The position numbers and the translations under genes were made by a program. A stretch of DNA of 64,000 nt, taken from Colwellia maritima (GTDB lineage: Bacteria; Pseudomonadota; Gammaproteobacteria; Enterobacterales; Alteromonadaceae). The stretch is taken from the NCBI RefSeq assembly GCF_022669015.1, contig NZ_JAKKSL010000001.1, positions 372,001 to 436,000 of the forward strand. The letters run 5' to 3'. The notes below the pieces were generated by a model. The model was not told the origin of the DNA. It searched no databases and saw only the letters and a list, made by a program, of their open reading frames with translations. This document shows, piece after piece, positions 16,429-27,027 of the stretch (the first letter of the stretch is position 1; every line of letters begins with the position of its first letter).

Positions 16429-19400
16429 ATGAACTTCACCGATCTATTTATTAAACGACCCGTTGTTTCTATTGTTATCAGTATTTTGATATTACTGGCG
16501 GGTTTCAAGCCGCGTCTAACCTGACTGTTCGTCAATACCCTAAAAGTGATGTGTCGGTAATCAACATCCAAACCGTTTATATTGGTGCTAGTGCCGATCT
16601 GGTCAAAGGATTTATCACTAGTCCTTTAGAGCGGGCAGTTGCTTCAGCCGAAGGAATTGACTATGTTGAGTCGAGTTCTTCTTTGGGATTTTCTGATATT
16701 AAAATTCATTTAAAATTGAATTTTGATCCGGTCAGAGCTATGTCAGAAATTAATGCGAAGGTTAATTCAGTCAGAGGAGAATTACCGCCAGAAGCTGAAG
16801 TACCGGCCTTAAGTATTATTTCTGCCGACAGTGAATTTGCCGCAGCGTATTTGAGTTTTACCTCTGACATCTTGTCGCAAAATCAAATTACAGATTATTT
16901 ACTTCGTAGCATTCAACCTCGCTTGGCCGCTATAGATGGCGTGCAAAAAGCCGAAACCTTGGGTGGACGTGTTTTTGCCATGCGTATTTGGCTTAAACCT
17001 CAAGCCATGGAAGCAATGAATGTAACACCAACTGAGCTGCGCCAAGCTTTGGCCGCCAATAATGTACAAGCAACCTTGGGTCAAACTCGTGGCATGTTAA
17101 CTCAGGTTAATTTAAGTGCTGACACCGATTTAAATTCTGTTGAGGATTTTCAACAACTTATTATTAGGCGTACGGAGCAAGGAATTATACGTCTTATCGA
17201 TGTGGCCGACGTGGAGTTAGGCGCTGAAGATTATAATACAGAGGTGAGTTACTCGGGCCAAACTGCGGTGTTTATGGGAGTGTGGGTAATGCCCACTGCA
17301 AATGCCTTAGATGTGATGAAGGCAGTTCGGGCCGAAATGGCTGCAATTCGCGAGAAATTACCCAGTGGCCTAGATGCAATTGTATCTTATGATTCTACAG
17401 AATACATTGAAACAGCCATTGAAGAGGTGATAAAGACGCTAACTGAAACCTTGCTGATTATCATTATTGTGATTTTCTTATTTTTAGGTTTTAGCCGTTC
17501 TGTACTTATTCCGGTATTCGCCATACCCTTATCATTGATTGGTGCCCTGTTTTTAATGCAAATGTTCGGCTTTACCTTAAATTTGCTGACCTTATTGGCC
17601 ATTGTTCTCAGTGTGGGTTTAGTGGTGGATGATGCCATCGTTATGGTGGAAAATATTGAACGACATATCGAAGAAGGTAAAACGCCTATTCAGGCGGCGC
17701 TGACAGGCGCCAGAGAATTAGGTGGACCTATTATTGCCATGACAGTAACTTTAGTGTCAGTGTATGTGCCTATTGGTTTTCAAGGGGGGTTAACAGGTAC
17801 TCTATTCCGTGAATTTGCAATAACCTTAGCGGGAGCCGTGACTATTTCAGCGATAGTGGCTTTAACCTTATCGCCTATGTTAGGTTCTCGGTGGCTTAAA
17901 GCCCATAAAAAAGTTAACGCGCCATTAGGGCCAGTTTTTGAAAGCTTCCAAAATTTTTATAGCCGAACTTTAACGGGTAGTTTGCAAAATCGTCCTGCGG
18001 TGTATTTATTTTGGGTGGTTATCGCTATTTTGGCTGTGGTGATGTACACCATGTCACCCACTGAATTAGCACCTAATGAAGATCAAGGGGTTATTTTTGG
18101 TATTACTGAGGCGCCGCCGAACAGTACTATTGACCAATCGGTGTTTTACGTTGATCAAGCCAATGATGCTTATCAAAGTATTGAAGAAACCGATTTTACG
18201 TTCTTACTCACTTTTCCTAGCGGTGGGTTTTCAGGCATGGTGGTTAAACCTTGGGATCAGCGTGAGCGCAGTGTGTTTGAAATTTTACCTGAAGTACAAC
18301 AGAAACTGTCAGGTATCAGCGGGGTACGAATCTTTCCACTTACACCACCAAAGATTACCGGGCGGTGGAAGCTTTCCATTTGAATTTGTATTGACCTCGC
18401 AAGCAGAACCAGAGCAAATATTTGAAATTTCGCAGGTGCTTGTAAATAAGGCTATGGAAAGTGGCATGTTTGCTTTCCCACCAATGATTGATTTAAAAAT
18501 TGACCAAACCTGATGCACGCTTAAAAATCAATAGGGATAAAGTTGCAGAATTGGGTTTAGATATGCAAACTATTACCCGTGATTTGGCCGTATTATTGGG
18601 GGGCAACTACGTTAACCGTTTTAATATGGAAGGTTACAGTTATAAAGTGATCCCGCAAGTAAAACGAACAGCCAGACTTAATCCTAATGATATAAAAGAC
18701 CTTTATGTAACAGGGATAGGTGGCAATATGATCCGTGTTGCCGATATTGCTGAAATTGAAGTGAACACTGTGCCTCGCAGCCTTAACCGTACACAGCAAA
18801 TGAACTCGGTAAAAATTAGTGGCCAACCTACTACATCGTTAGACGCAGCCCTGACCTATATGGAAACCGAAGCACGCAAGATTATGCCTCAAGGTTATGG
18901 TATTGATTATACGGGTCAGTCTCGGCAGTTACGTTTGGAAGGAAATTTTTTTACCTGCTTTTTTAATGGCCATTACTATGATCTTCTTAGTACTGGCGGC
19001 GCAGTTTAATAGTTTTCGAGATCCCTTGGTAATATTGGGGGGTTCTGTGCCACTAGCCCTATTCGGTGCCATGGTTTTTACCTTTTTAAAAATTCCCGCG
19101 CCTATGCCTTATTGGACAGACGGCCGGACCACTACGTTAAATATCTATTCGCAAGTGGGCTTGGTAACTTTAGTGGGTCTTATCGCTCGTAACGGTATAT
19201 TGGTGGTGGAGTTTGCCAATAAATTACAAGAACAAGGAAAATCAAAATTAGAGGCAGTACAACAAGCATCAATTATCCGCTTACGACCCGTTATGATGAC
19301 CAGTATAGCGACTATTGGCCGGGCATACTCCGCTAATATTTGCCGATGGACCAGGGGTCGGTGCTCGTAATGCTATTGGCCTAGTATTAGTTTGTGGCAT

Positions 19401-19506
19401 GGCTATTGGTACTATACTTACACTTTACGTATTACCTGCGGTTTACATGCTGCTAGCAAAAGATCACAGTAATGCCTTACATTTAAAAACTGAGTATCAG
19501 CATTAA
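16429..19506 (+). CDS. RND efflux pump, inner-membrane subunit (five frameshifts)
   Basis: The ATG at 16429 gives MNFTDLFIKRPVVSIVISIL. The full region is 1,026 codons, the normal length for hydrophobe/amphiphile efflux pumps. The proton-relay motif GLVVDDAIVMVENIERH of transmembrane helix 4 and the C-terminal GLIARNGILVVEF repeat unit are present. Frames change near 16505 (T run), 18358, 18505, 18945 (seven T where six fit) and 19318 (Ile-Ala-Gly-His codons). Between the shifts the protein is well conserved, so these are probably sequence errors. A true pseudogene cannot be excluded. Confidence 0.8.
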
Positions 19507-19613
19507 CGAGGTCACGTTCCTAGAAATGGTAAGCATAAATGTTATAAAACGGATGAACGATAACATTGATGCTTTTGCCCGAGTTAACTGAGGAAAGAAG
19601 CGCTTGGTGAAGG

Positions 19614-19657
19614 AACTTAGCGATTAAACTACAATGTGATGTAGCGATCGCTAAGTT
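19614..19657. terminator. Hairpin between convergent RND and GST genes
   Basis: AACTTAGCGAT (19614-19624) pairs with ATCGCTAAGTT (19647-19657) across a 22-nt loop that itself contains CTAC/GTAG. It lies between the ends of two converging genes, which suits a bidirectional terminator. The T tract is short, so confidence is moderate. Confidence 0.5.
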
Positions 19658-19667
19658 AAAATGCTAC

Positions 19668-20288
19668 CTATGAATCGCACACGTTATCCGTTGGGCTATT
19701 GCCAGGCATAGAGATATAACCGGGTAACTGCTCTAAACGCAACATCCACGCGTTAATATTTGTGTATTGAACTATTTCGACGTCGCCTTCATAAGCAACC
19801 GAAATATAAGGATATATTGCACAATCGGCAATTGTTGGGCGGTTAGCTGCTAACCAATAATTCTTACTAAGGTGATTATCTATTAACGTTAATATTTTAT
19901 TTGAGTTTGCTATACATTGAGCGTGATCACCTGGCAGGCCAAACTTTTTAATTAATCGCGCCATATTTGGTCCGTGCTGTATTTCATTAGAAGCCACGGA
20001 TAACCATTGCATAACCTCCGCTTGTAAATATGCTTCGCTAGGCCACCATGCTTCGCCGCCATACTTATTGGCTAAATAAACTAAAATAGCTTGTGCATCT
20101 CGTAAAACAACATCCTCATCTTCAAAAATAGGAATTTCTCCCCAAGGATTTAACTGCATTAGTTTTTCCCCTTTATGCTCACCTTGCATAAAGTCAACGG
20201 GTATAATATTTAATGGCGTATGAATAAATGATGCCAATAGCCTTACTTTGTAACAATTTCCTGATAAATCTAAATCATATAGTTTCAT
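19668..20288 (-). CDS. Glutathione S-transferase family protein
   Basis: The protein has 206 residues. The thioredoxin-like N-terminal domain starts MKLYDLDLSGNCYKVRLLASF, with the glutathione-contact loop WGEIPIFED and the D-A-Q-A-I turn replacing the common E-S-x-A-I. The all-helical C-terminal domain carries ADCAIYPY, the usual N-capping segment. It starts immediately after the VOC gene's stop, so the two are cotranscribed. It is a cytosolic conjugation or dehalogenation-type enzyme with unknown substrate. The divergent LysR gene probably controls the pair. Confidence 0.88.
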   Translation of the reverse strand: MKLYDLDLSGNCYKVRLLASFIHTPLNIIPVDFMQGEHKGEKLMQLNPWGEIPIFEDEDVVLRDAQAILVYLANKYGGEAWWPSEAYLQAEVMQWLSVASNEIQHGPNMARLIKKFGLPGDHAQCIANSNKILTLIDNHLSKNYWLAANRPTIADCAIYPYISVAYEGDVEIVQYTNINAWMLRLEQLPGYISMPGNSPTDNVCDS

Positions 20289-20289
20289 T

Positions 20290-20721
20290 CTATGCGTCCT
20301 CTAATAGTAGTTGGTTGAATTCAAGCACGTTGCCATCAGGATCACGAATAAATAAGGCGATTCTTCTTGGGCCCAATTGTTTTGGCCCTTCAGTAATCTC
20401 TATTCCCGCTATAGATAGCCAATCTTGAAATTCATTTATGTTATCAATAATGAATGCCGGGTGTGTGATTCCTGGTTTTTTAATTGCTTCATCAAGTAAC
20501 GTATTTTTCTGATCTTTTATTTTTGCGCCATTAAAAATAAGATTAATTCGAACACCTGCGGGTGTCACCATTTCATTCGCTTCGCCTTCAGCAATTCGAT
20601 ACGTTTCTTTGAATCCGAGGCGTTCATAAAAATGCACTGAATTTTGTCTGTTACTTACTCTAATGCCCACATGGTCATAGGCCAAAGCAGCTTGAGAATT
20701 TATAGGAGGTAAAACGTTCAT
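20290..20721 (-). CDS. VOC (glyoxalase-like) family protein
   Basis: The protein has 143 residues made of two beta-alpha-beta-beta-beta modules: DHVGIRVSNRQNSVHFYERLGFKE at the start and THPAFIIDNINEFQDWL in the second half. The family's metal ligands fit His in DHVGI, His in THPAF and Glu in NVLEFNQLL. It lies directly upstream of the GST gene and is divergent from the LysR gene. Pairing with a GST suggests detoxification of an electrophile; the exact reaction is unknown. Confidence 0.85.
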   Translation of the reverse strand: MNVLPPINSQAALAYDHVGIRVSNRQNSVHFYERLGFKETYRIAEGEANEMVTPAGVRINLIFNGAKIKDQKNTLLDEAIKKPGITHPAFIIDNINEFQDWLSIAGIEITEGPKQLGPRRIALFIRDPDGNVLEFNQLLLEDA

Positions 20722-20826
20722 AGTGGCTTTTTCTCGTGTTATTCAAGTAGGTACACTATGACACTTTGTTATTTAGAAGATAATACTGTAAATTTGACAA
20801 TGATATTTTCAATATATGAGATAATG

Positions 20827-21738
20827 ATGGACAAATTACAAGCAATGTCTATGTTAGTAAGAGTAGCAGAAGTTGGGAGCTTTTCTGCTGCGAGTAAAGA
20901 ATTGAATGTACCATTACCAACCTTAAGCCGAAAAGTATCAGAGCTTGAAAATCAACTTGGTGTTCGTTTATTGCATAGAACTACTCGAAAGTTATCATTG
21001 ACGAATTCAGGCGCGGATTACATCAGTGCGTGTAAAAGAATTATTGAACAAGTTGAAGAAGCGGAGCGAGGAGTAAAAGGGGAATATTCAGAGCCAAAAG
21101 GCGAGCTAGTTTTAACGGCACCTGTTATGTTTGGTAGGCTTTATGTATTGCCAATTGTTACCGAGTTTTTATCCTTATATTCCAACATCAATGTTCAATT
21201 AGTATTGTCAGATGGAAACATTAATCTTTTTGAAAATGAAGTGGATATGGCCGTTAGAATAGGGGCATTGCCTGATAGCTCAATGATAGCAACGCAAGTG
21301 GGCGAAATTCGTATTGTCACTTGCGCCAATCAACAGGTTTTAGATGAACATGACACATTAGCCTCACCTCATGATTTAACTCATTTTTCTTGTATCTCGT
21401 TAAATACCTCGATGACAATTCCGCATTGGAGCTACTGCCTTCCTGATTCTGAAATCACATTTAATGTAAAAATTTTATCTCGGTTAACGGTTACCGATAG
21501 TGAGTCAGCTGTTACCGCGGCTATAAACGGAGTAGGTATAACTCAACAATTGCATTACCAAGTTAAAGACGCGATAGATAAAGGGAAGCTAAATATTATT
21601 TTACCTGATTTTGAACCGCCTAAAGTTCCCGTGCATTTACTCTATAAGTCTCGAAAATACATGCCACAAAAAATAAAAAGCTTTCTAGATTTTGCATCAC
21701 CAAGATTAAAAAGTAGAATTGATAAATTAGCTTTTTAA
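20827..21738 (+). CDS. LysR-family transcriptional regulator
   Basis: The start at MDKLQAMSMLVRVAEVGSFS (20827) is preferred to an earlier in-frame ATG at 20758, because LysR proteins begin just before the winged helix. The helix-turn-helix lies in SFSAASKELNVPLPTLSRKV. The effector domain is GELVLTAPVMFGRLYVLPIV onward. The protein has about 304 residues. It is divergent from the VOC-GST pair, with a 105-bp intergenic space holding the probable operator. It is unlike the two paralogous LysR genes further right. Confidence 0.9.
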   Translation: MDKLQAMSMLVRVAEVGSFSAASKELNVPLPTLSRKVSELENQLGVRLLHRTTRKLSLTNSGADYISACKRIIEQVEEAERGVKGEYSEPKGELVLTAPVMFGRLYVLPIVTEFLSLYSNINVQLVLSDGNINLFENEVDMAVRIGALPDSSMIATQVGEIRIVTCANQQVLDEHDTLASPHDLTHFSCISLNTSMTIPHWSYCLPDSEITFNVKILSRLTVTDSESAVTAAINGVGITQQLHYQVKDAIDKGKLNIILPDFEPPKVPVHLLYKSRKYMPQKIKSFLDFASPRLKSRIDKLAF

Positions 21739-21750
21739 GTCTTTAGTGTA

Positions 21751-22146
21751 TTACATCGGATCAGATGGCTGCCAACCAATTAATGGAACACACGTTTTAC
21801 GGGTTTCCTTATTAAACCCAACCATGATGACAGTTGAACGAGTGGCAAGCTTACCATTAGAAAACAAAAGTTGTGTTAATTCAAAACTCTTATGGCCCTT
21901 TTTAGAACATGAAGTCACTACATTGACCATATCGCCAAGTCTAATTTCTAAAATATAGTCAATAGTCATCTTAGCTACGACTGTTGTTGGTATCACAGTG
22001 TCAGGTTGTTCTTTTAATATTGCTTCGTACCAAGCAATACGGCCCAATTCAAAATATTGGCCGTAGACGGCATTAGATACATGATCTAATGGGTCTAAGT
22101 CAGCATAGCGTATTTGAATGGTTTCTTTTACTGTGGGTAATTTCAC
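21751..22146 (-). CDS. Acyl-CoA thioesterase, 4HBT hotdog fold
   Basis: The protein has 131 residues. IQIRYADLDPLDHVSNAVYGQYFE is the classic 4-hydroxybenzoyl-CoA thioesterase/YbgC active-site region, with the catalytic Asp in the DxxDHVxN stretch. It probably releases CoA from short or aromatic acyl-CoAs and may serve the catabolic genes to its right. Its stop faces the LysR stop at 13 bp. A terminator lies between its start and the TonB receptor. Confidence 0.85.
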   Translation of the reverse strand: MKLPTVKETIQIRYADLDPLDHVSNAVYGQYFELGRIAWYEAILKEQPDTVIPTTVVAKMTIDYILEIRLGDMVNVVTSCSKKGHKSFELTQLLFSNGKLATRSTVIMVGFNKETRKTCVPLIGWQPSDPM

Positions 22147-22186
22147 GCTAATTCCTTAATTTACTTTTTGAAAATAATGGTTGAAG

Positions 22187-22220
22187 CAGAAAAAATAAGA
22201 GCACTTAACGTGCTCTTATT
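22187..22220 (-). terminator. Terminator of the TonB receptor gene
   Basis: AATAAGAGCAC (22194-22204) pairs perfectly with GTGCTCTTATT (22210-22220) around a 5-nt loop. On the minus strand the stem is followed by a T tract, giving a textbook intrinsic terminator just after the receptor's stop codon. Confidence 0.85.
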
Positions 22221-22243
22221 TATCTTTATAAAAACGTTATGAC

Positions 22244-24836
22244 CTAGAAGTTATAACTTGCTTTCACGTAATAATAACCACCATTGAAGTCAAACGGACT
22301 ATTTTCAAAGTACTTACCACCATAATTTTTCCACCAGTAATCTTCAAAATCGCCATCCACTTTTTCTGGTTCATTGTCTAGTAAGTTGTTTGCGCCAACA
22401 CTGAGCGTTAATGAGTCATTTACATAATAACTCATTTCAACATCTAACGTGAACGAAGAGCCTGCTTCACGTCTTCCTCCCGACCGTCTGCATGGACTGC
22501 ATAGAATGAACCATACATATTTGCACGAACAAACATACTAATTTTATCCCATGTTTGTGCTGTTGTGAACGTTCCCTTATGGTGTGGCATTTCATCTTCA
22601 AGTCGTCTAATTTTCAATTCATTGGTTGTATCAGGATTGAATTTATCAACCTTTGTGTCATTCCAATTATAAGCAAGACTGAAATGTGTATCACCTTCAA
22701 ATAATTCCATACTATAGTTAGCGACAACATCTATACCCTGGGTTGTGGTATCAAAATCATTACTAAAGTATTTTATCTGTGAATACTGTTCTGGCTGATT
22801 AACACCTAAAGCTTTCAGGTTAGCATAGTCATCACTTTCTACCGAAAATGAACTTGATTGAGTAATGCGGTCAGTAACCTCAATATTGTAGTAATCGGCA
22901 GTGAAAAAGAAATCGCCTTCAGCATACACAAGGCCTAAGGCATAACTTTGAGAATCTTCTGGCTCGGCTCTTTGGCACCAAAGTATTGCGACAATGGGTT
23001 TGACGCCGGGAATAGGCCGCCAGAGAGGTTAAGTTACCACTAGTATCTGTTGTGGTGGTGGTATTAATAACGTTTGCTTGCCCAACGGTTGGTGCGCGGA
23101 AACCTGTACTCATTGACCCACGTACTGATAATTCATTAGTAATTGAATACTGGCCTGATAACTTAATGTTAGTTGTGCTGCCAAAAGTTGAATAATCTTC
23201 ATAACGTACAGCAGCTCCAAGCATAAAGTCGTCGGTTAAATACACTTCAGTATCAACAAATAATGCAATACTGCGACGTGTAAATACCCCTTGGCTTTCT
23301 GGAGAAAATCCTGCAAATCCACTAGGCGCGGTAGTAATACCGAAACCTTGACTAGCCAATGAGCCTGATTCCCATGATTCTGGTTGCCCCGGTGTAATTT
23401 CAAAACTATCTTCTCGCCACTCAGCACCAAAGGCAAGATTCATTTCATCGTCTAAACCAATATCAATTAATTGCACTAGATCAGCATTAAATGCTTTTTC
23501 TAATTGCGTATATGATCCCACATCAAAAGAAGTAGGAGTATTTGGCCCTAGAGAAGGGTTGACTGCATTTGATAATAAGAAATTAGCTTTACTACGACCA
23601 AAAGAACCACTGATATCATAAGTTGCTGCATCAAAAAAACCTCCTTTTATTTCCCCTTTAGTACCAATAACTAAAGACGTATCATTAATGTCACCACCTA
23701 AGGTTGGTGTATAACCACCAGGAAACATTTCATGAAAAGAAAAACAATTTGGGTTTGCTTGCATCTGTAAATAAGCGGGAGACTCTAATACATTACTGTT
23801 AGCAGTAAGCGGTACCGTCGGGCAATTGCCACTCATGTCAGGGGTTAAATCACCAACTAACAGTTCTCCATTGCCATTGGTAAAAACACCATCTTTATTT
23901 ACCGGGCTACGGTAATAATATCCACCATTGACAGAACGATCAGAATAGTTACCAAACATATAAAATTCTTTATCATTGCCTAAATCAAGGCCAACATTAG
24001 CGAAAAGCGTAATATCATCTTTAATATCAGGATTACCCCATATGATGGTTCTTTGGCTCTTCAACGTAAGGGTTACCCGCAGCAATGGCATCTATACCGT
24101 CCTGAGATTGCACGCTTCGACTAGTACCATCAATGTTTTTTATTTGAAAACTTAAGTTAACAAAACCATCGTCAGTAAATGGCATACCAATATTACCGGC
24201 AACACTCGTTGCTGCACCGTCACCTTCATAGTATTCGCCGTATTTAGCCTCAAGAGATCCACCGTCTGCGTCATCTTTTAAAACAAAGTTCATAACCCCA
24301 AACAATAGCATCGGAACCGTATTGAGCCGCAGCTCCATCACGTAAAACTTCAACTTGCTTCAATGCGATACTCGGAATAACTGAAATATCAGCCCCTTGA
24401 GCACCATCGTTTATGCCGCCACCAGTAAAGGCAATAACAGCAGCTCTATGGCGACGTTTACCATTAACTAGAATAAGGGTGCTGTCTGATGGTAAGCCTC
24501 GTAGATTAACAGGTCTGATGAACGTTGCAGCATCACTAATAGGTGGCTACGAACATTAAATGAAGGAACAACACTCACTAATTGATCAAGCATATCGTTT
24601 GATCCTGATTTACTTAGTTCATCTCCGCCAATTAAATCAACGGGCACAGGTGAGTCAGAAACTGAACGAGGAGCACCTCTTGAACCAACAACAACTATTT
24701 GTTCTATTTTACCGGTATTCTCTTTAACTACTTCATCAGCTTCTGCTGCGTATGTCGTAGTTATATTTAGCGCAGTCGCTATTGAAAACGCTAGCGCGCT
24801 AACTCGTAAATTGATAAACATAAAGCTTTTCCCCAT
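22244..24836 (-). CDS. TonB-dependent outer-membrane receptor (about six frameshifts)
   Basis: The region spans about 860 codons. A signal peptide ends in ITTTYAAEA, and the TonB-box-like segment IEQIVVVGSRG follows. The plug carries LRGLPSDSTLILVNGKRRHR and ALKQVEVLRDGAAAQYGSDAI. Barrel strands run to a terminal aromatic, VKASYNF. Frames change near 24545, 24296 (Ile-Ala-Gly codons), 24055, 23010, 22965 and 22460, while each piece keeps family similarity. An alternative start at 24821 has GGGGA upstream. It is divergent from the etf-paa genes, so it probably imports the compound they degrade; the substrate is unknown. Confidence 0.8.
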
Positions 24837-25288
24837 GTATTTTTTGAGTAATTTTTGACAGTGATTATTATTTTCACTCTGCTTAAAACTAAAATTAGTT
24901 TCATTTACTTAGGATTAGATTTTAATTAATCGACAATTCAACTATGGATTGTTGGTTTTTATTTCCTAAGGTAGAGCTACAACAGTTGACTAAAAACGCT
25001 TCTACATTCATAAACTCTGTATAGAACAGTCACGATTACTCTAGAACAGAACAAAATAACATCACAAACGAAAAAATTTTACTGCTTGGTGAATTATTTT
25101 CCTTCCGTCATAAATACCAACTAGATTACAGTAATATCTTCAAAACCTATCGTTAAATTTTTACTTAAAAATAATTCACGTGCTGCTGAAATTGTTTCGT
25201 TTGATGCTTTCTATTATTTGCCTCAGCATATCTGAACTAAAAAAATGCTCGTAAACAAAAATTATTAACAAATGGTAGATCTAGTTTT
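24837..25288. other. Divergent promoter region, TonB receptor / etfB
   Basis: This 450-bp AT-rich region must hold promoters for both directions. It contains no gene. The one recognisable element is the LysR-type motif at 25185-25203, which recurs before paaG. Confidence 0.5.
25185..25203. promoter_or_regulatory. Putative LysR operator upstream of etfB
   Basis: GCTGAAATTGTTTCGTTTG is identical in 18 of 19 positions to the sequence at 41209-41227 before paaG. The core GAAA-TTG-TTTC is an inverted repeat; the paaG copy has the full T-N11-A form (TGAAATTGTTTCA) favoured by LysR proteins. It lies about 86 bp before the etfB start. Confidence 0.55.
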
Positions 25289-26038
25289 ATGAAAATATTA
25301 GTTGCGGTTAAGCGAACTATCGATGCGAATATCAAAGCAAAAGTAAAATCAGATAAAAGTGGTATCGATTTAAATAATCTTAAAATGGCCATTAACCCTT
25401 TTTGTGAAATTGCCGTTGAAGAAGCAATTAGACTAAAAGAACAAGGCTTAGCATCAGAAGTTATCGTTGTCAGTATTGGCACTAAAGCTTGCCAAGAGCA
25501 GATAAGAACTGCTTTAGCCTTAGGTGCTGACAGAGGGATTCTTGTCGAGACTGCAGATAATCCAGAACCGCTAAATGTAGCAAAAATACTCAGTAAAATA
25601 ATCACAAAGGAACACATCAGCTTAACTATATTAGGTAAGCAATCCATTGACTCTGACAATAATCAAACAGGGCAAATGCTCGCTGCATTAAACAATATGC
25701 CACAAGCTACCTTCGCTTCACAGGTAAAGGTTACCGAACAAGGGATTGAGGTTACTCGTGAAGTAGATGGCGGCGCCCAAACACTGCAAATGAACTTTCC
25801 TGCGGTTATTACTACTGATTTACGTTTAAATGAACCTCGGTATGCTTCATTACCCAATATTATGAAAGCTAAACGTAAACCGCTTGACGTTGTTTCTTGT
25901 GAAACATTGGGTGTTGAGATGAAAGAACACTGTCAACTTATATCTATGGAAATGCCGGTTGAACGGCAGGCAGGTATTAAAGTGAATAGCGTTGACGAAT
26001 TACTTGAAAAACTAAAAATTGAAGCAAAGGTGATCTAA
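25289..26038 (+). CDS. etfB: Electron transfer flavoprotein, beta subunit
   Basis: The protein has 249 residues and begins [20 protein letters not shown], the typical beta-subunit start. The signature [38 protein letters not shown] includes the ETF-beta recognition pattern. With EtfA it binds FAD and AMP and accepts electrons from acyl-CoA dehydrogenases. Its stop overlaps the etfA start (TAATG). It heads a likely operon etfB-etfA-ETF:QO-paaF-paaH-paaJ, apparently dedicated to the catabolic island; a housekeeping pair may exist elsewhere. Confidence 0.92.
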   Translation: MKILVAVKRTIDANIKAKVKSDKSGIDLNNLKMAINPFCEIAVEEAIRLKEQGLASEVIVVSIGTKACQEQIRTALALGADRGILVETADNPEPLNVAKILSKIITKEHISLTILGKQSIDSDNNQTGQMLAALNNMPQATFASQVKVTEQGIEVTREVDGGAQTLQMNFPAVITTDLRLNEPRYASLPNIMKAKRKPLDVVSCETLGVEMKEHCQLISMEMPVERQAGIKVNSVDELLEKLKIEAKVI

Positions 26039-26967
26039 TGGCAATCTTAATTATTGCGGAACACGACAACAAAACACTAAAAGGTGCGACGCTAAATACG
26101 ATTACGGCCGCATCACAATTGAGCCCTAATATTGATGTGCTCGTTCGGTTATGATTGCCAAGCTGTTGCAAATACACTTTCCACGGTTACTAACGTAAGT
26201 AAAGTGTTAGTGGCAGACAATCCAAATTATGAGCACCAATTGGCAGAGAACATAAGTGAACTAGTCGCTAATTTAGCAAATAATTATAGCCATATTATGA
26301 CTTGTTCAACTGCCGCCGGTAAAAACGTTATGCCAAGAGTGGCAGCTTTACTCGATGTAGCTCAAATATCTGACATTATTTCCATTGAAGAAAACGATAT
26401 GTTTTTACGTCCTGTTTACGCAGGAAATGCAATAGCGAAAATAAAGTCTCTTGACCCAATTAAAGTCATCACTGTTCGATCTACTGCTTTTGATGCCTCA
26501 ATAATGGGGGATGATAGTGCAGCTATTGAAAAGGTTGACCTTATTATTACAAATGAAAACACCACCTTTATTTCAGAGCAACTCTGTGAAAGTGACCGAC
26601 CTGAATTAACGGATGCCAATATTATTGTTTCGGGTGGACGTGGTATGGGGAATGGCGACAACTTCACCTTACTTGAAAAGGTCGCAGATAAACTCAATGG
26701 AGCAGTGGGAGCTTCTCGAGCAGCTGTTGATGCCTTGGTTATGTGGCTAACGATATGCAAGTAGGACAAACAGGAAAAATTGTTGCCCCTGATCTTTATA
26801 TAGCCGTAGGGATATCTGGCGCTATTCAGCATTTAGCGGGTATGAAAGACTCAAAAATTATAGTCGCCATAAATAAAGATGAAGATGCGCCTATTTTTCA
26901 AGTTGCTGATTATGGGTTAGTTGCTGATTTATTTGATGTTTTACCTGAGTTGGCTGAGAAGCTTTAA
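26038..26967 (+). CDS. etfA: Electron transfer flavoprotein, alpha subunit (two frameshifts)
   Basis: The ATG at 26038 gives [19 protein letters not shown]. The FAD-binding C-terminal domain is clear: [30 protein letters not shown], then [19 protein letters not shown] and [12 protein letters not shown]. The frame changes near 26152 (GTTCGGTTATG for an expected Val-Ala-Gly-Tyr) and near 26741 (GCCTTGGTTATG for Ala-Gly-Tyr in the conserved AVDAGY). The total is 309 residues, the normal length. Since etfB and ETF:QO are intact, these shifts are probably sequence errors. Confidence 0.88.
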
Positions 26968-27027
26968 CCCTTTTCACCTTTGCGCAGAGAAATATGCGTG
27001 ATTGAAATTATTAATTGGAATATACCC

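Noticed and set aside
16429..19506. Programmed ribosomal frameshifting in the RND pump and TonB receptor
   Set aside because: Five or six shifts per gene at unrelated sites, in both directions, do not fit known recoding, which uses one slippery site.
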